From Gigaspora rosea (taxonomy: Eukaryota > Glomeromycota > Glomeromycetes > Diversisporales > Gigasporaceae), in NCBI GenBank assembly GCA_003550325.1, contig QKWP01001943.1:1-64000 (forward strand): a stretch of 64,000 bases of DNA, written 5' to 3'. This document shows positions 12,428-23,701 of this stretch, piece after piece; position 1 is the stretch's first letter, and every line of letters starts with the position of its first letter. A program made the translations under genes and the position numbers. Below the pieces are notes generated by a model. The model was not told the origin of the DNA and made no database searches. It worked only from the letters and a program-made list of their open reading frames with translations.

Positions 12428-13386
12428 GATTCCACGAAAGTAAGTTCCCCGCCAGCTCATTTTTCCGACACTATATCCCCGGCAGAATGTTTCATCTACA
12501 GCACTTTTTGTTGACAGAATCTTTCCTCGACATACCATGTTCCGACATCCCTTTCCTTGTCATCTCATATTTTCGACAAGACATTTATCTGACATGGCAT
12601 ATTTCTAATTTGTCTTTTCTCCGACACTAAGTTTTATTGAATGTACTTTTCCGACAAGAACGATAAACCCAATGATCATCACATCACATGAAATCATGCA
12701 ACTACAGTTGCTACCACGAAAAGCCATCAATTTTTAACTATGAAATTTTTAACCTTTATACTTTTTTAAAATAAAAATAAGCTAAAAAAAAGTTTTTATA
12801 AATTTAATAGCTTTTTGATTAAACTATCAAATCTACAAATAACATTTTTAGTACCTCTTATTTTAAGAAGCTTATATCAATTTAAAGTTATATAGTTTAA
12901 AATTTTGGCGCTTATATATAAGAAAACATAACAAAATTTAAATTTATTAACAAAAAATTTTAAATTTATTAATAAAGGTGGTACCGACTGTACGTAATTT
13001 GTTTACTAGCACTAACAACTCGGCCTAAATTATACTATCACCTAACCCTAATCTAACCCTAACCCTAACCCTAATTTAGGCCGAGTGCTTAATCATGTGA
13101 TGTGATGAACACGAACATATCATTCTTGAAACTACCCAATAATTATTTTTAAACGAAATTTCTAATCGGGGAAAGATCTTGTCGGAAAAAGATCGGAACA
13201 TGTCATGTCGGAAAAATATTCTTCTTAAATACATCATGTTAGTAAAATATCTGTCAAGGAAAGGGGATGTCGAAAACAATGTACGTCGAGGAAAGATTCT
13301 GTCAACAAAAAATGCGGTAGGTGAAACATTCAGTCGAGGATATAGTGTCGGAAAATGATCTGCGGGGAACTAACTTTCGGGGAATC
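12428..13386. mobile_element. TIR element with TCCGACA subterminal repeats
   Basis: Inverted arms of about 270 bp. The left starts 'gattccacgaaagtaagttc' and the right ends 'gaactaactttcggggaatc'. The arms hold seven copies of TCCGACA, four on the left as TCCGACA and three on the right as TGTCGGA, like transposase binding sites. The inner loop (about 12700-13080) is AT-rich and contains 'ctcggcctaaatta' paired with 'taatttaggccgag' (13019-13086). No target duplication was seen. Non-autonomous. Confidence 0.7.
13036..13075. repeat. Interstitial telomere-like CCCTAA tract
   Basis: A short run of CCCTAA-type hexamers ('ctaaccctaaccctaaccct' within it) inside the loop of the TIR element. It is too short and internal to be a chromosome end. 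Confidence 0.6.
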
Positions 13387-13800
13387 AAGCAACAATGCAA
13401 TCCAAATTCGCCCTTGATCACGTGACAATCGTTATAATGTTAAGGTTGTATTTAAACCTTTTAACTTTCCTCGCCCTAGAGGAGACAATTATATAAATAG
13501 AGTGGACTTAAAACCACCAACCAAAGACACATACAAGAAATACAGAGATACTTATCTTCGCTTAACCACGCCGCAGCAAGATCCTAAAAGAACCTCGAGA
13601 CGCGGACCAAATCTTCCACGCCTCTTTCTGTCTATCAATTCGAGATCAAGAGTCTTGCCGGATTGGTATATATTTGGTTTGATTAGATAGTGATGTAGTT
13701 AGAGCACTTTATCGCATACCCGATTTCCACCAATGTCACGACATATGCATACATAACAGATAATTAAAATTGGTCATCTAAATTTCTTATTTTAGTAATA
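13387..13800. other. Short GC-richer segment, possible old LTR or 5' end
   Basis: Contains a TATA-like 'attatataaatagag' at 13488-13502 followed by a 62-codon open frame (13502-13690) rich in Lys, Arg and Pro. The layout resembles the promoter end of an LTR or a transcription start region, but no partner copy is seen here and no protein family is recognised. Confidence 0.2.
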
Positions 13801-14253
13801 AAACAAAAAGGCCTATCTAATCGCACCCTCTAAAATGCAATATCCCTTCAAATGCAATACGCCTTCAAATATTCAACCAGTTATAATGATAGTGGAAATT
13901 TTTTTCTTTTCTTAATTTATTGTAACGAGTATGAGTTGTATTAGAACTATATAAATGCAATTTTACTTATTACTTTTTAAATATAGACTACAAGTTACAA
14001 TTATTTGTATCTTTGCGATACATTACTTGCAGTATACTTTTTCAAGTGATATGTGTAACAAAAATTTTCGATAATAAATTCAATAGTAAGCACAATTTGT
14101 ATAATCGATTCAGCTTTTTTGACTATACTATTCACAATTCATATCTTAGAATTCTAACCTGTGCTGAATAGATCAATGATAATAAGATTATATATATCAT
14201 CAAAAGGACTTTGATATAGATATTATATGTTGTCATATAAAAATATTTTTACT
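13800..14253 (+). promoter_or_regulatory. Upstream region of kelch copy 2
   Basis: Matches the upstream region of copy 3 from 'atctaatcg' and 'catgcaatatcccttc' through 'gtaacaaaaa' and 'cgataataaattcaatagta'. The core 'gatcaatgataataagatta' plus 'tatatatcatcaaaagg' lies at 14172-14206, about 50-80 bases before ATG 14254. This arrangement is kept in all four copies and is probably the core promoter. Confidence 0.6.
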
Positions 14254-16053
14254 ATGAATTTTTTTCAGAATATTCAATCTCTTTTGTTGATTATAATTTT
14301 ATTATTTTCTTTTGTGAATTGCCAAAATATTCCAAAACCACGATACCAACAGACTAGCTCATTAATTGGTAATAGGCTTTATTTTTTTGGTGGAGATCTT
14401 TCAACTACAGATTATAAAAATTATAGTGCTGCTAATTTAACTAATGAAGTTTGGTATCTTGATTTATCGAGTTCATTTAATACTGCAACGCCGCGATGGA
14501 ATAAAGACGTTGGAATGCCAATAGGATATGCTCTTGGAGCTTCGTGTGTTAGCCCTATTGATAATTCTGTTTTTCTTGTTGGTGGAAGGATGTTTATTCC
14601 AAATACCGCAACAAACAATTTAGGCTCCTCACCAGTATACATATTTAATTCTAATATCTCACTATGGACAACTCCAAGTATTATTGGCTTTAATTCTAGC
14701 TTTAAAATGCGCAATCAAAATCGACCTGTAATTGATAATTCTGGGAAAATTTATACTTTTGGTGGAAATAACGATACTGGTTTTAATAATTTATATGTTC
14801 GTTATGATGATATGAGTATATTAGATACTAATTCTATGACTTGGTCAACACTAGCCATATCTGCGAATGCTCCTCTTCCTCTTTTATTTTATACTGCTAC
14901 ATTTCTACCAACTGGCATTATCGTTTATATTGGTGGATATATAGATAGATTTGCTATTTTTCCTGGGGGTGTTAGTATGAATGATGTAAATATTTTATAT
15001 ACTATTTTATATTTCATTACTTAATATTTTCTGTAAAAAGTTTTAATACTTTTATTTAAATCAAATATAGATTCAAACTTTTAATACAAAAAATTATAGT
15101 TGGTCTTCTATGGTATGTATTTACCTTCAATATTATGTCTAATTTTTGTTAATAATGTTATAAATTCATGTCCTTATTCAGGTGGCTAGTGGTGCTACGA
15201 TTGGTTCTCGCATTGGACATTCAGCTGTTTTGAGTATGTTAAACATACTATATATATTAATGCTAAGCATAAAACCGATGTTTATTTTTAAATAAAATTC
15301 TCTTTATTAGCACAAAATGGTGATATTATTATATATGGAGGTGCAACGTGGACTGATTTCGCCACACCAGCAACTCCATATATCGCTAAATTAGATACAA
15401 GTTCTTGGATATGGTCTATTCCGAATTTATCACAAATAAATTCTCCACAACTTTGTTTTCATTCTGCTGCATTATACGGAAATTATATGATTATTGCTTT
15501 TGGTAATTATTGCATTATATTTAGGGATGGTAAAAAAAAACATTTTTCACCGTTTAAAACATGCAATGTTTATGATTTTTTATACGCAAAGCCTAAATTT
15601 AATGCATTCAGATCATAATCACCGCATGTTTTAAAACGGTGAAAAAATTTTTTACCATCCCTAATTATCTTATTATGTTTTTGTCTTTTTTTAAAAAAAA
15701 ATTGTAATTTATTTAATTACGTATTTTTAGGTCTAAATCCATCTTTGACTTCAAGCTCTTCTTTTGTTCTTAGTAATAATCTTTACATTCTTGATATAAA
15801 AAACTATACCTGGGTTACAACATTTAACCCAAATCAATCTATTTCAACCCAAACACCTTCTCCAAATAATTCACCAACAAACCAAACACCTTCTTCAGAT
15901 AATCATTTAAATAATGATTTGTTTATTGGAATTGGTGTTGGCGCTGGTATTGTCTTATTGGGTGTTTTTTCGGTTGTTGGATTTTTATTATATAAAAGAA
16001 AGAATCAATATCCGAAATTTATTCCAACACCTGGCACTACTGATCGAATCTAA
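14254..16053 (+). CDS. Kelch-repeat type I membrane protein (copy 2)
   Basis: Five exons: 14254-14985, 15071-15112, 15182-15233, 15311-15502 and 15731-16053. Phases are consistent and all introns are GT/AG; the spliced product is 446 aa. I chose ATG 14254 over the in-frame ATG at 14227 because it starts directly at the signal peptide (MNFFQNIQSLLLIIILLF, cut after NC). Kelch-type blades follow: LYFFGGD, NEVWYLDLSSS, SVFLVGGRM, PVYIFNSNISLWTT, KIYTFGGN, MSILDTNSMTWSTL, IIVYIGGY, NTKNYSWSSM, GDIIIYGGATW, YIAKLDTSSWIWSIP and NLYILDIKNYTW. A Pro/Ser/Asn/Thr linker precedes one transmembrane helix (LFIGIGVGAGIVLLGVFSVV) and the tail YKRKNQYPKFIPTPGTTDRI. The family fold is the galactose-oxidase/kelch beta-propeller; no catalytic Cys/Tyr set for an oxidase could be assigned, so a binding or receptor role is likelier. 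A MITE sits in intron 4. No break is seen. Confidence 0.9.
15522..15663. mobile_element. hAT-type MITE, 142 bp, in intron 4 of copy 2
   Basis: Ends 'tagggatggtaaaaaa' and 'ttttttaccatcccta'. The flanks 'attatatt' (15514-15521) and 'attatctt' (15664-15671) are an 8-bp target duplication with one difference. Introns 4 of the other copies read 'tgc(a/g)ctat(g)ttattatg' without the insert, which proves insertion after duplication. An inner inverted pair, 'caccgttttaaaac'-like with 'gttttaaaacggtg', gives a near-complete hairpin. Confidence 0.9.
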
Positions 16054-17640
16054 TAATTTATTATTTAAATTAACAGTTACACATGTGAGGAGATGTAGTA
16101 AAGATTTTAATAATTAATATAATTAATATTTATACTACCATTTTAATTTAATATAATGAAATAAAGTTTAAAACACGTAATTGTATAGACCATACTTTAC
16201 GTATCCTATAGTAGTACTTAAGTTTACCGAGGTTATTTCTCTGACATTTCCTATAATAGTAATTCGCATAAGCATTAACAATCTTCATGTTATATTCAAA
16301 ATGATCTTTGTACAATTAAAAAAAAAAGACTATGAACTGTTCATTTTATGGGCTTCATGCTTCCTTAAAATAAATTACCGGTAATCTAAAACCGTCTTCA
16401 AGTAAGTTTATTAATTAACTGGAAATTCTGTTAAAATCCAAAAATTGAAGAATCGCATTAATGTATGTATAAATATGATAAAGAACTTAATTAAAATATA
16501 TTATTATTTTTTTTTTAATTTATTGCAAACATCAGATGATTACTTATATAAATAAATTCTTTAAAATTTAACATCTTTTCACAAGTTTCCATTCAAAAAA
16601 AAAAATTATTATTATTTTTTTTAATTTATTGTAAACATCAGATGATTACTTATATAAATAAATTCTTTTAAAATTTAACATCTTTTCACAAATTTCCATT
16701 CAAAAAAAAAAAATAATTCCAATTATTTCTTATTGATATATCAAAATTTAAAAGAACTACAAGTACCCTTATATTCTCGTTATTTATCACATAATATTGC
16801 CTATGCTAGCGCATCTGTTATCCTAATACTCAACATATACCAGCCTCATCTTAATCACATTCCATTGCTTCACATGTCTCACTCGATAAAGATAATAGTT
16901 TTACCTAACGTGATGCAGAAATATGTAACAGAATATTATTCAAAAAATAACTCATTATTGCTAAACATATAGCTTTTCTTCTATGCTTTATGCCTCGTAG
17001 TACAATATAAATCAAGTTGTAGCTTTGATTAGTATTCTTATTTTATCAGTCTTATAAATAGAAATATATTAATATAAGCGACAAGTATTGAGGTTGGGTT
17101 TTAATTATTTTTCTTTATTTAATCTAATGAATGATAATGACTACAACCAACAGTTAAAACATAACGATCACACAAAGCACTTATCAAAATAATGAAGTTC
17201 ATAAAATATAATTTAGGTATAACAAACTGAATATGCAACATTTTGAGGATCAAATATATTGACATATAATCTAAGAAAGTACATTGAACAAAAAACTTGC
17301 CTTAATTTCAACAATAAAAGGAAGCGCATTCAAGAATATGCTTTGATAAATCAAAAGAAATTTGAGCAGAAGCTCATTCTATTAAATTGGTGTAATGTAG
17401 ATAGGTGCGTATTTAATCTCTGAATTAGAAAATTTGTAAAATAGTTAAGAGGAGATACAGTACTGAGATGACAGAAAGATAAAAAAAAGATTTCATACAA
17501 AACGTCCTACCATAGTAAAACGATAAAAATACTGAAAGTTAAAATACAAATAGTAGTATAATAAACTTAATTTATAAGTAGACTAATATATGACCTCCAA
17601 CGGTTTTTAATATCAGCCGGACTAATGAAATTTTTGGAAT
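16054..17640. repeat. 3' flank of kelch unit 2, with a 107-bp tandem repeat
   Basis: Matches the flanks of units 1, 3 and 4 ('gaggagatgtagtaaag', 'gtcttcaagtaagttta', 'agtattgaggttgggtttta'). A direct tandem duplication with period 107 covers about 16500-16713 ('aaacatcagatgattactta' at 16525 and 16632), and the two units are almost identical. From 17380 the distal block seen at 4460 begins, interrupted at 17641 by the retroelement. Small open frames at 16181 and 16733 are not supported as genes. Confidence 0.65.
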
Positions 17641-18172
17641 GTGATGCCGTGAACGAAGTCACGGGTTATCCATTTGTCACGAGACCATGACCCTGGTCCA
17701 TGATGCAGGGAATTCGGTGGGTAAAGTTTTTGGATTTTGATCAAGGAGTTGATGCATTTAAGAGTTGGTTACCGTATTTTCGTGTAATAACGCACATGTG
17801 CGTTATTTCGAAATTGCCACTTTTTTTAAAATCGCCTATTTGCCTCAAAATAACGCACATGTGCGTCCCGAAATAACGCACCCCCTCCCCTAAGAGTTTC
17901 ACTATAAATATAATTATAGTCACATGTCTATTAAATTTTGGCAATATTGATCTGAAATATCGCACATGTGCGTCTCGAAATAACGCACAGGTGCTCGAAA
18001 TAACGCACAGGTGTGCGTTATTACACGAAAATACGGTAAGAGTGATGTAATGAGTAAGGGCTAATAATGGGTATGAGGTCATAGAAATTGGCCTTTTAAG
18101 AAAGGTAAAGTTGGAAATCGTTCTATCTCTTTTGTCTTTGCTGCTAGCTTGACGCAAGTCTAGCTTTATCGA
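17641..18172. repeat. Split direct repeat A1 of the retroelement
   Basis: Matches 23190-23454: 'gaccctggtcca', 'gattttgatcaaggagttga', 'gggctaataatgggtat' and 'gcaagtctagcttt'. The MITE at 17772-18036 is absent from A2, so it inserted later. Confidence 0.8.
17772..18036. mobile_element. TA-flanked TIR MITE with AATAACGCAC palindromes
   Basis: Ends 'ccgtattttcgtgtaataac' and 'gttattacacgaaaatacgg', flanked by TA on each side; removing it with one TA restores the sequence of repeat A2 ('gttggttaa/gagtg'). Inside are repeated copies of 'aataacgcac' and 'atgtgcg' in both orientations. Ends and the TA duplication suggest a Tc1/mariner-like mover; related ends occur at 38077 and 42852. Confidence 0.85.
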
Positions 18173-20714
18173 TAAGTCACGTGGTCAAATAGTGACGAAA
18201 TAAAGTTGTATTTAAGTTTTCAGTATTTGAGTGAATAACGAATATGGTAATAGTGGAAGATGAGAATGAGGTTCAGGAATTATCATCAGTTACGGCACCT
18301 TTGGGAAATGGTGCTGTACACGATTTAGAGGAATTACCCCATCAAGGGTTGAGAAGTACACTGGATCGTTTGCCAGTGGAAACTTTGATGTTGTTATGTA
18401 ATAGTGAAGGTTTGTCTGAATTAGGGTTCAAAAGAGATTTAATTGAGAGACTAGCAGAAAGAGTTGGTAGTAAGGCTAAAGGAAAAAGTAAAGCGGAAGG
18501 GAGTGTACAAAATAGAGGTGTTTGGATTAGAGAAGGTGGCGTAGATTCTGAAGGAGTCTTGTTTGATGGTAATTTTGAAAGGAGGACGGACTTATATGGA
18601 GGAAGTGGGAAGCCACAAGATTGGTCTACGTCTGATGCGTAATACTTAGCGTTGGAGAAATCTTTGGAAAAAACGGTGCAGGCAATGTTAGAGAAAGTTG
18701 TAGGAGAAATTAAGCGGAGTGTCCAGGTGTTGCATAGCAGGGAGGAAAGTAAGTACTGACTGCGAGAGAAATTCAATAAAGCCAGAGATCAATGAAGGGT
18801 GTAAGATCAGAAGGTTTTTGGATGCTGCTATGGTAAATAAGGATTGGGAGTTAATTGGTAAGGTGCAGGATGTGGCAGCTACTTAAGCGTTTATGTTGAG
18901 GGTGGTGAAAAAGGAGGGTTGGAATGTGGTGGCTGAAATAAGAGACCCTTTGACAAAGATTCCATGGAAGTATATTTTCAAGAAACATTGGTTAGTGCCA
19001 GGCTATCAACGAAAAATAAGCACCCAAGGGTCGATACTAAACCCGAAGCTTCAGTTTCTTCCTTTTCTTATACTCCCAAGGGTACTATGTCTTCTAATTA
19101 ACCAATACATTGGCATTTACCAGGCCAAAAATTTTTCTAGCAACCTATTCAGTCTAATTTTGCTCCAGTGGGAGCTCCAATTATGGAAATACTATACTTG
19201 AATTCTAGCTCTTATCAGCATTTGTACAAGAATCAGAGAGGTCCATGGAGTTGGTCTTGGAATTTTCAAGGTCCCAGGTCATATGTGCTAAATAGACCCA
19301 TGAGACAAAGTAGAGGTCCTGGAATTGTATGTTCATCTGCGAGGAAAGTGCTATAGTATGGGACTGTCTGCAGAAAAAACTATGTCAGCCCTTTTGTAGG
19401 TCAGAACTGAGCAGAGATAGAACTTGACTACATTTGAGTGGAGATAAAGAAGGTGGTGGATCGAATTTATTTAGAGAAATTGGTAAAGTACTGGAAAAGA
19501 GTTTTAAAACCAGTGCCACTAGTAGTGTTTTGGTTGGAAAACAAGATACCACTCTTTCAAAAGGGTAAAATAATTAGCATCTTTAAAAGTCCTGAGACAA
19601 TCCAAGTTTCGAAAGAAGAATCAAAGTGGGTGGAATGAGAATTGGAGAGACTATTGGGTCTAGGAAGTGTCTAGGAGCAATAAAGTTGTTATATATGGGA
19701 AATGAAAGGTCGGACTTCCTTTTGGAAGTGAGCTTTGTTTTTCTCGTGCCAAAGTTGGTCTGAAAAGGTTCTGTTTAGTAATAGATTTAAGAAAGCTAAA
19801 TCGAGTTCTTCCAGTCAAGTTATTCTGTTTTGAGGGACTTTGGAGCTTATTGAGGACAATCAGAAGAAGCTGGTAGATAATTGTTTTCAACCTTAGAGAC
19901 AGCTACTATCATGTATCGATGGATGACTGGGCCCAACAGTACCTAGGGTTCAGAGTGAAAAGAAAATGGTTCTATTATACAGTTTTTGCCTTTGGCCTGT
20001 TCTAGTCACCATAAATATTTTTGAAAATAATGAGAGTTTTGATCAGATCTTGGAGATCATGAGAGATCTTTTGTGGAAATTACATCAACGATGTATGGGT
20101 AGCCAGCCCTACTAGAGAAAAATTATTAGAGTTAAGTAAAGGCTGATTTGGAAGGGTGCAGTTTCGTGAGAGCCCTGAACAAGAGCTACTGGGAACCATC
20201 AAGAAGGATAAAAATTTTTGGTCTGATAGTAAATACAGAACAAGCCTTAGTCGAAGTTCCAAAAGAGAAAATCCAAAAGGTGCAAAAAGAGCTAGGTGCA
20301 CTTGAAAATTTGCAAGTCATATCAGTAAGAAAACTGTCCTTGATTGCTAAAAGGATTCAAAGTTTCACTCAAGCCTTTTTGACTGCACAAGTGAAGTGCC
20401 TCGAGTTTTACTTGTTGATAGTTTTAACTAATCAGCTTCATCACAAGTGGGACAAGGAGATTTTGTTGTTAAACAGGGCTTTAGAGAATATAAAATAGTT
20501 GAAGGAGAATCTGAGCAAGTGGAATGAGAAACCAGCCTAGAAACCAGCCCATGTAGAGGCAGTGTTTGTGAACACATCTACAATAAGTTGGTGCAGGGTC
20601 TGCCTGGATTACAAGGTGGCAGGAAGCTGGCTATGCTTGTTCAGTTCTTCAGAAATTGCCTAGTTAGAGAGCCTAGCTGCATTAAGGGCTCTGAAGTCAT
20701 TTGTAGGGTTCATA

Positions 20715-21102
20715 ATTAGGTAGCCTGATTGATTTTGAAATTTTTGATAGTTGTAAAGATAGTGTTCCACAATTGGTGCATAAACTGAAATCAGTATGTG
20801 TAATTAGTATGATTCACCCACTTTTAGCAGACAGGTTTCATTTGTACCTTCCATGTGCTTGTACCAGTGTCAGGTCTTTAAAGTTAGAAGGATTCAGGCC
20901 CACAGGCCGGGCTTTGGCCCAAATCCCTTTGACTTTAAAGACCTACTACTGGTAATAGGTACATGTGAGGTACAAATGAAACCTGTCTGCTGAAAGTAGG
21001 TTTATCATACTAATTACACATACTGGTTTCAGTTTATGCACCAATTGTGAAACACTATTTTTACAGCCATCAAAAATTCCAAAATCAATCGGGCAACCCA
21101 AT
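20715..21102. mobile_element. Palindromic TA-flanked MITE, 388 bp
   Basis: Inverted arms extend nearly to the centre: 'gcctgattgattttgaaatt' on the left pairs with 'aattccaaaatcaatcgggc' on the right, and 'gtgcataaactgaaatcagt' with 'ctggtttcagtttatgcac'. TA flanks both ends. It is nested in the RNase H-like part of the retroelement, so it is younger than that element. Confidence 0.75.
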
Positions 21103-23132
21103 TACGGACCCTAGTCATTTGTGCCAAAGTTGAAAAATTTATAGGTGACACTTTTTATAGACAACAGAGTAGCAATTCGATCTGTAACACATGGAGGAAC
21201 TTGCCTTTGGCAAAAGGATATTGCAAGATTTCTATAAAAATTTTGCACAAAGAATGACGTCTGGATTTATGAAGTCAGGTGGATTCCAAGGAAGGAAAAT
21301 CCAGCTGATTATCTTACAAGAGTATGGGATGCAGGAGATTGGCAGTTAAACAACCAAGTGTTTCTCAAGCTAGAAGACAGATGGGAACCAGTGTCGATAG
21401 ACCACTTTCCAAGTCATTTAAACACAAAGAAGAGACAGTTCAACAGTTATTATTTCTGCCCCAACTTAGAAGCGATTGACTGCTTTACTTAGAATTGAAA
21501 AAAGAAAATAAATTATGCTAGCACTTCTTTCACTCTGATATACCAAGCCTTAGTGCACCACCAAGAGTGTTGAGCCCAAGTAATTTTAATTCTTCCAAAC
21601 TGGGTATCTGCACTTTGGTGGTCGATGTTCTTTGGAGCCCCAAAGGAGATAATTGAGTTACTATGAGCTTCAGAAATTATCATTCCAGGTCCCTCAGGCC
21701 AGAGAGTACTATGCAAGAATCTGGCCTGGAAGTTACTTGTAGCAAATATAGACTGGTCAAAACGTTGTTGAAGCGAGCAGAATTTCTAGCCTTCTGAGCC
21801 TTGGGATGGTAAATATAGAAATAAATTAAAAAAAGCCAAATAGCTTTCTGAAGATTTCTGCAACTGGGCTGGTGAGGTAACTTGCCTGGTAAATGTTAGT
21901 ACAATTAGAGCCTTTTTAGGTTGGTTGAAAATGGCAGGTTTTGCTTCACAGATTCAAGAATACCTTGGAGCCATAGTAAGGTTATATAAGGAGAAAGGTT
22001 TGAACAACCCAGTAGAGGATTTTAAAGTTAAAAAGGTGGTGAGAACAATTAAAATATTAAGAGCTCAAGAAAAGGAGTCAGTTCGGCTCTGGGATCCCTT
22101 TCTTTTAGAAGCTTTAAAAAAGTATCATGACGATCCACTCAAGAGAGCAGACCCAGTAATTTGGTGCAAAGACCTGGCCTTGGTAGCTTTAGGTTTTTGC
22201 ATAATGTATAAATCTGGAGAGCTGTACAAACTTAAAATAAAGGATATGAAAGAAAGATCAGGTCTGATTTGGGTTAGAATTAGGAAAGCAAAGAACAATC
22301 CATTTGCAAATAGTAGATTTGTGCCATTTGAACCTACTATGGGTAGATTTTGCCCAGTTAGATTATTGAATAAATATCTTAAGATCAGACCTGTGACACT
22401 TTGTGACAAACCATTGTTTCTTTCAAGTAAGGAAGGAGAAATGTCAGTGGTATCGATTTCATCTGTAGTAAAGTGAATGTCAGAACATGCAAAAGTTAAG
22501 GAATAGTTTACTGTTCACAGTTTAAGAATAGGTAGTGCTACAGCTGCAATGCAGGAAGAATGTCTTTAACTCAATTAAAACTATTGGAGGGTGTGATTCT
22601 ATAGCAGTTATGTTATATTTGAGAGCAGTAAAGACAACAAAGGATAAAGTATCGCTAAAGATAGGTTTCTAAGTTTTTTTTACTAGTATCTAGGTTTAAG
22701 GGTAGGGTAAACATAGATCATTTCTAATAGTAATCATGTTGTAATCATATTAAATCATGTGATTGACTAATCAGGATTGTAAATAACGTGATCTGACCAA
22801 TCAGGATTAGCAATTTTTGTGCTACCTAAGTAAATTTAGGTCTATCTAAGTTTTTTTATCAATAAATGAAGGTGGATTTTTTCAAATATTATGAGTTCTA
22901 GAATTTCATGATTATAAAAAAAGTGCTCATTCTACGTGATACCAAATTTTTGTTAAAATTGGTCATATTTCTAAAAAGTTTTATCAGCAGCATGTGTTTA
23001 ATTTCTATATAAAATCCTATAGTACCACATAGATCATATGAAAATTGATCTATGTTCACCCTACCCTTAAGAAACTATACATGGTGTATGAATTTGTAAA
23101 TAAAAGGAAAAGAAAACTAGAGTCGATTCTCT

Positions 23133-23701
23133 TGATAATCCCATATGTGTTTTCCATAGTCATGTATTGAAAATGGTCAAGTGACAAATGTGATGCTATA
23201 AATGAAGTCACGGGATATCTATTTGTCATGAGACCAAGACCCTGGTCCATAATGCAGGGAATTTAGTGAGTAAGTTTTTGGATTTTGATCAAGGAGTTGA
23301 TGCATTTAAGAGTTGGTTAATAGTGATATAATAAGTAAGAGCTAATAATGGGTATTAGGTCATAGAATGGCCTTTTAAGAAAGATAAATTTGAAATCGTT
23401 CTACCTCTTTTGTTTTTGCTATTAGCTTGATGCAAGTCTAGCTTTGTTGATAACTTCCGCTCACCCCTTCAAGTTGGCTTAATTGGAAAAGATTTTTTTG
23501 TTGTGAATTAGTACATAGTATATATGTGGAGCCAGTTTTTGTAGGTGGTTTACCCTATTAACTAGTCATACATACTGAAAGTTATGCAGTAATTGAACAA
23601 CTAGACCAATGCTATGAAATGTCTGCAGATCACGTGACCAGTAAGGCAAATCCTATATGTGTTTTTTATAGTTATGTATTGAAAATGGTCGAGCAACAAA
23701 T
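23133..23701. repeat. B1-A2-B2 end structure of the retroelement
   Basis: B1 and B2 share 'atatgtgtttt', 'tgtattgaaaatggtc' and end 'acaaat'. The B1/A2 junction is 'acaaat|gtgatgc'; the left outer edge is 'ggaat|gtgatgc' and the right outer edge 'acaaat|tatag'. The shared AAT at all three joins is what site-specific recombination of a circular intermediate would leave. Confidence 0.7.

Larger units (their letters stand above)
17641..23701 (+). mobile_element. Tyrosine-recombinase retroelement, PAT/Ngaro-like, fossil
   Basis: A 6-kb element with split direct repeats in the order A1, internal region, B1, A2, B2. A1 is 17641-18172 (holding a 265-bp MITE), B1 about 23133-23189, A2 23190-23454, B2 about 23645-23701. 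Parts on the plus strand are: a gag-like region near 18244-18642 with a SAP-like segment (residues about 35-75), an RT/RNase H-like region at about 19440-21500, and a phage-integrase-like tyrosine recombinase region at about 21925-22600. A 388-bp MITE is nested at 20715. The element is broken in many places and looks moderately old, with the A repeats clearly diverged. Left and right flanks rejoin into the kelch-unit flank sequence ('atagaat..cagaatac'), so it inserted into unit 2's distal flank. DIRS-order elements without LTRs use recombination rather than an integrase. Confidence 0.8.

Noticed and set aside
13036-13075. CCCTAA run as a chromosome end
   Set aside because: Only a few units, inside a TIR element, with ordinary sequence on both sides; other short CCCTAA runs near 31690 and 56151 also lie within or beside elements.
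14421-14714. Minus-strand frame inside kelch exon 1 (also seen at 49609-49890)
   Set aside because: Shadow of the conserved plus-strand coding sequence.
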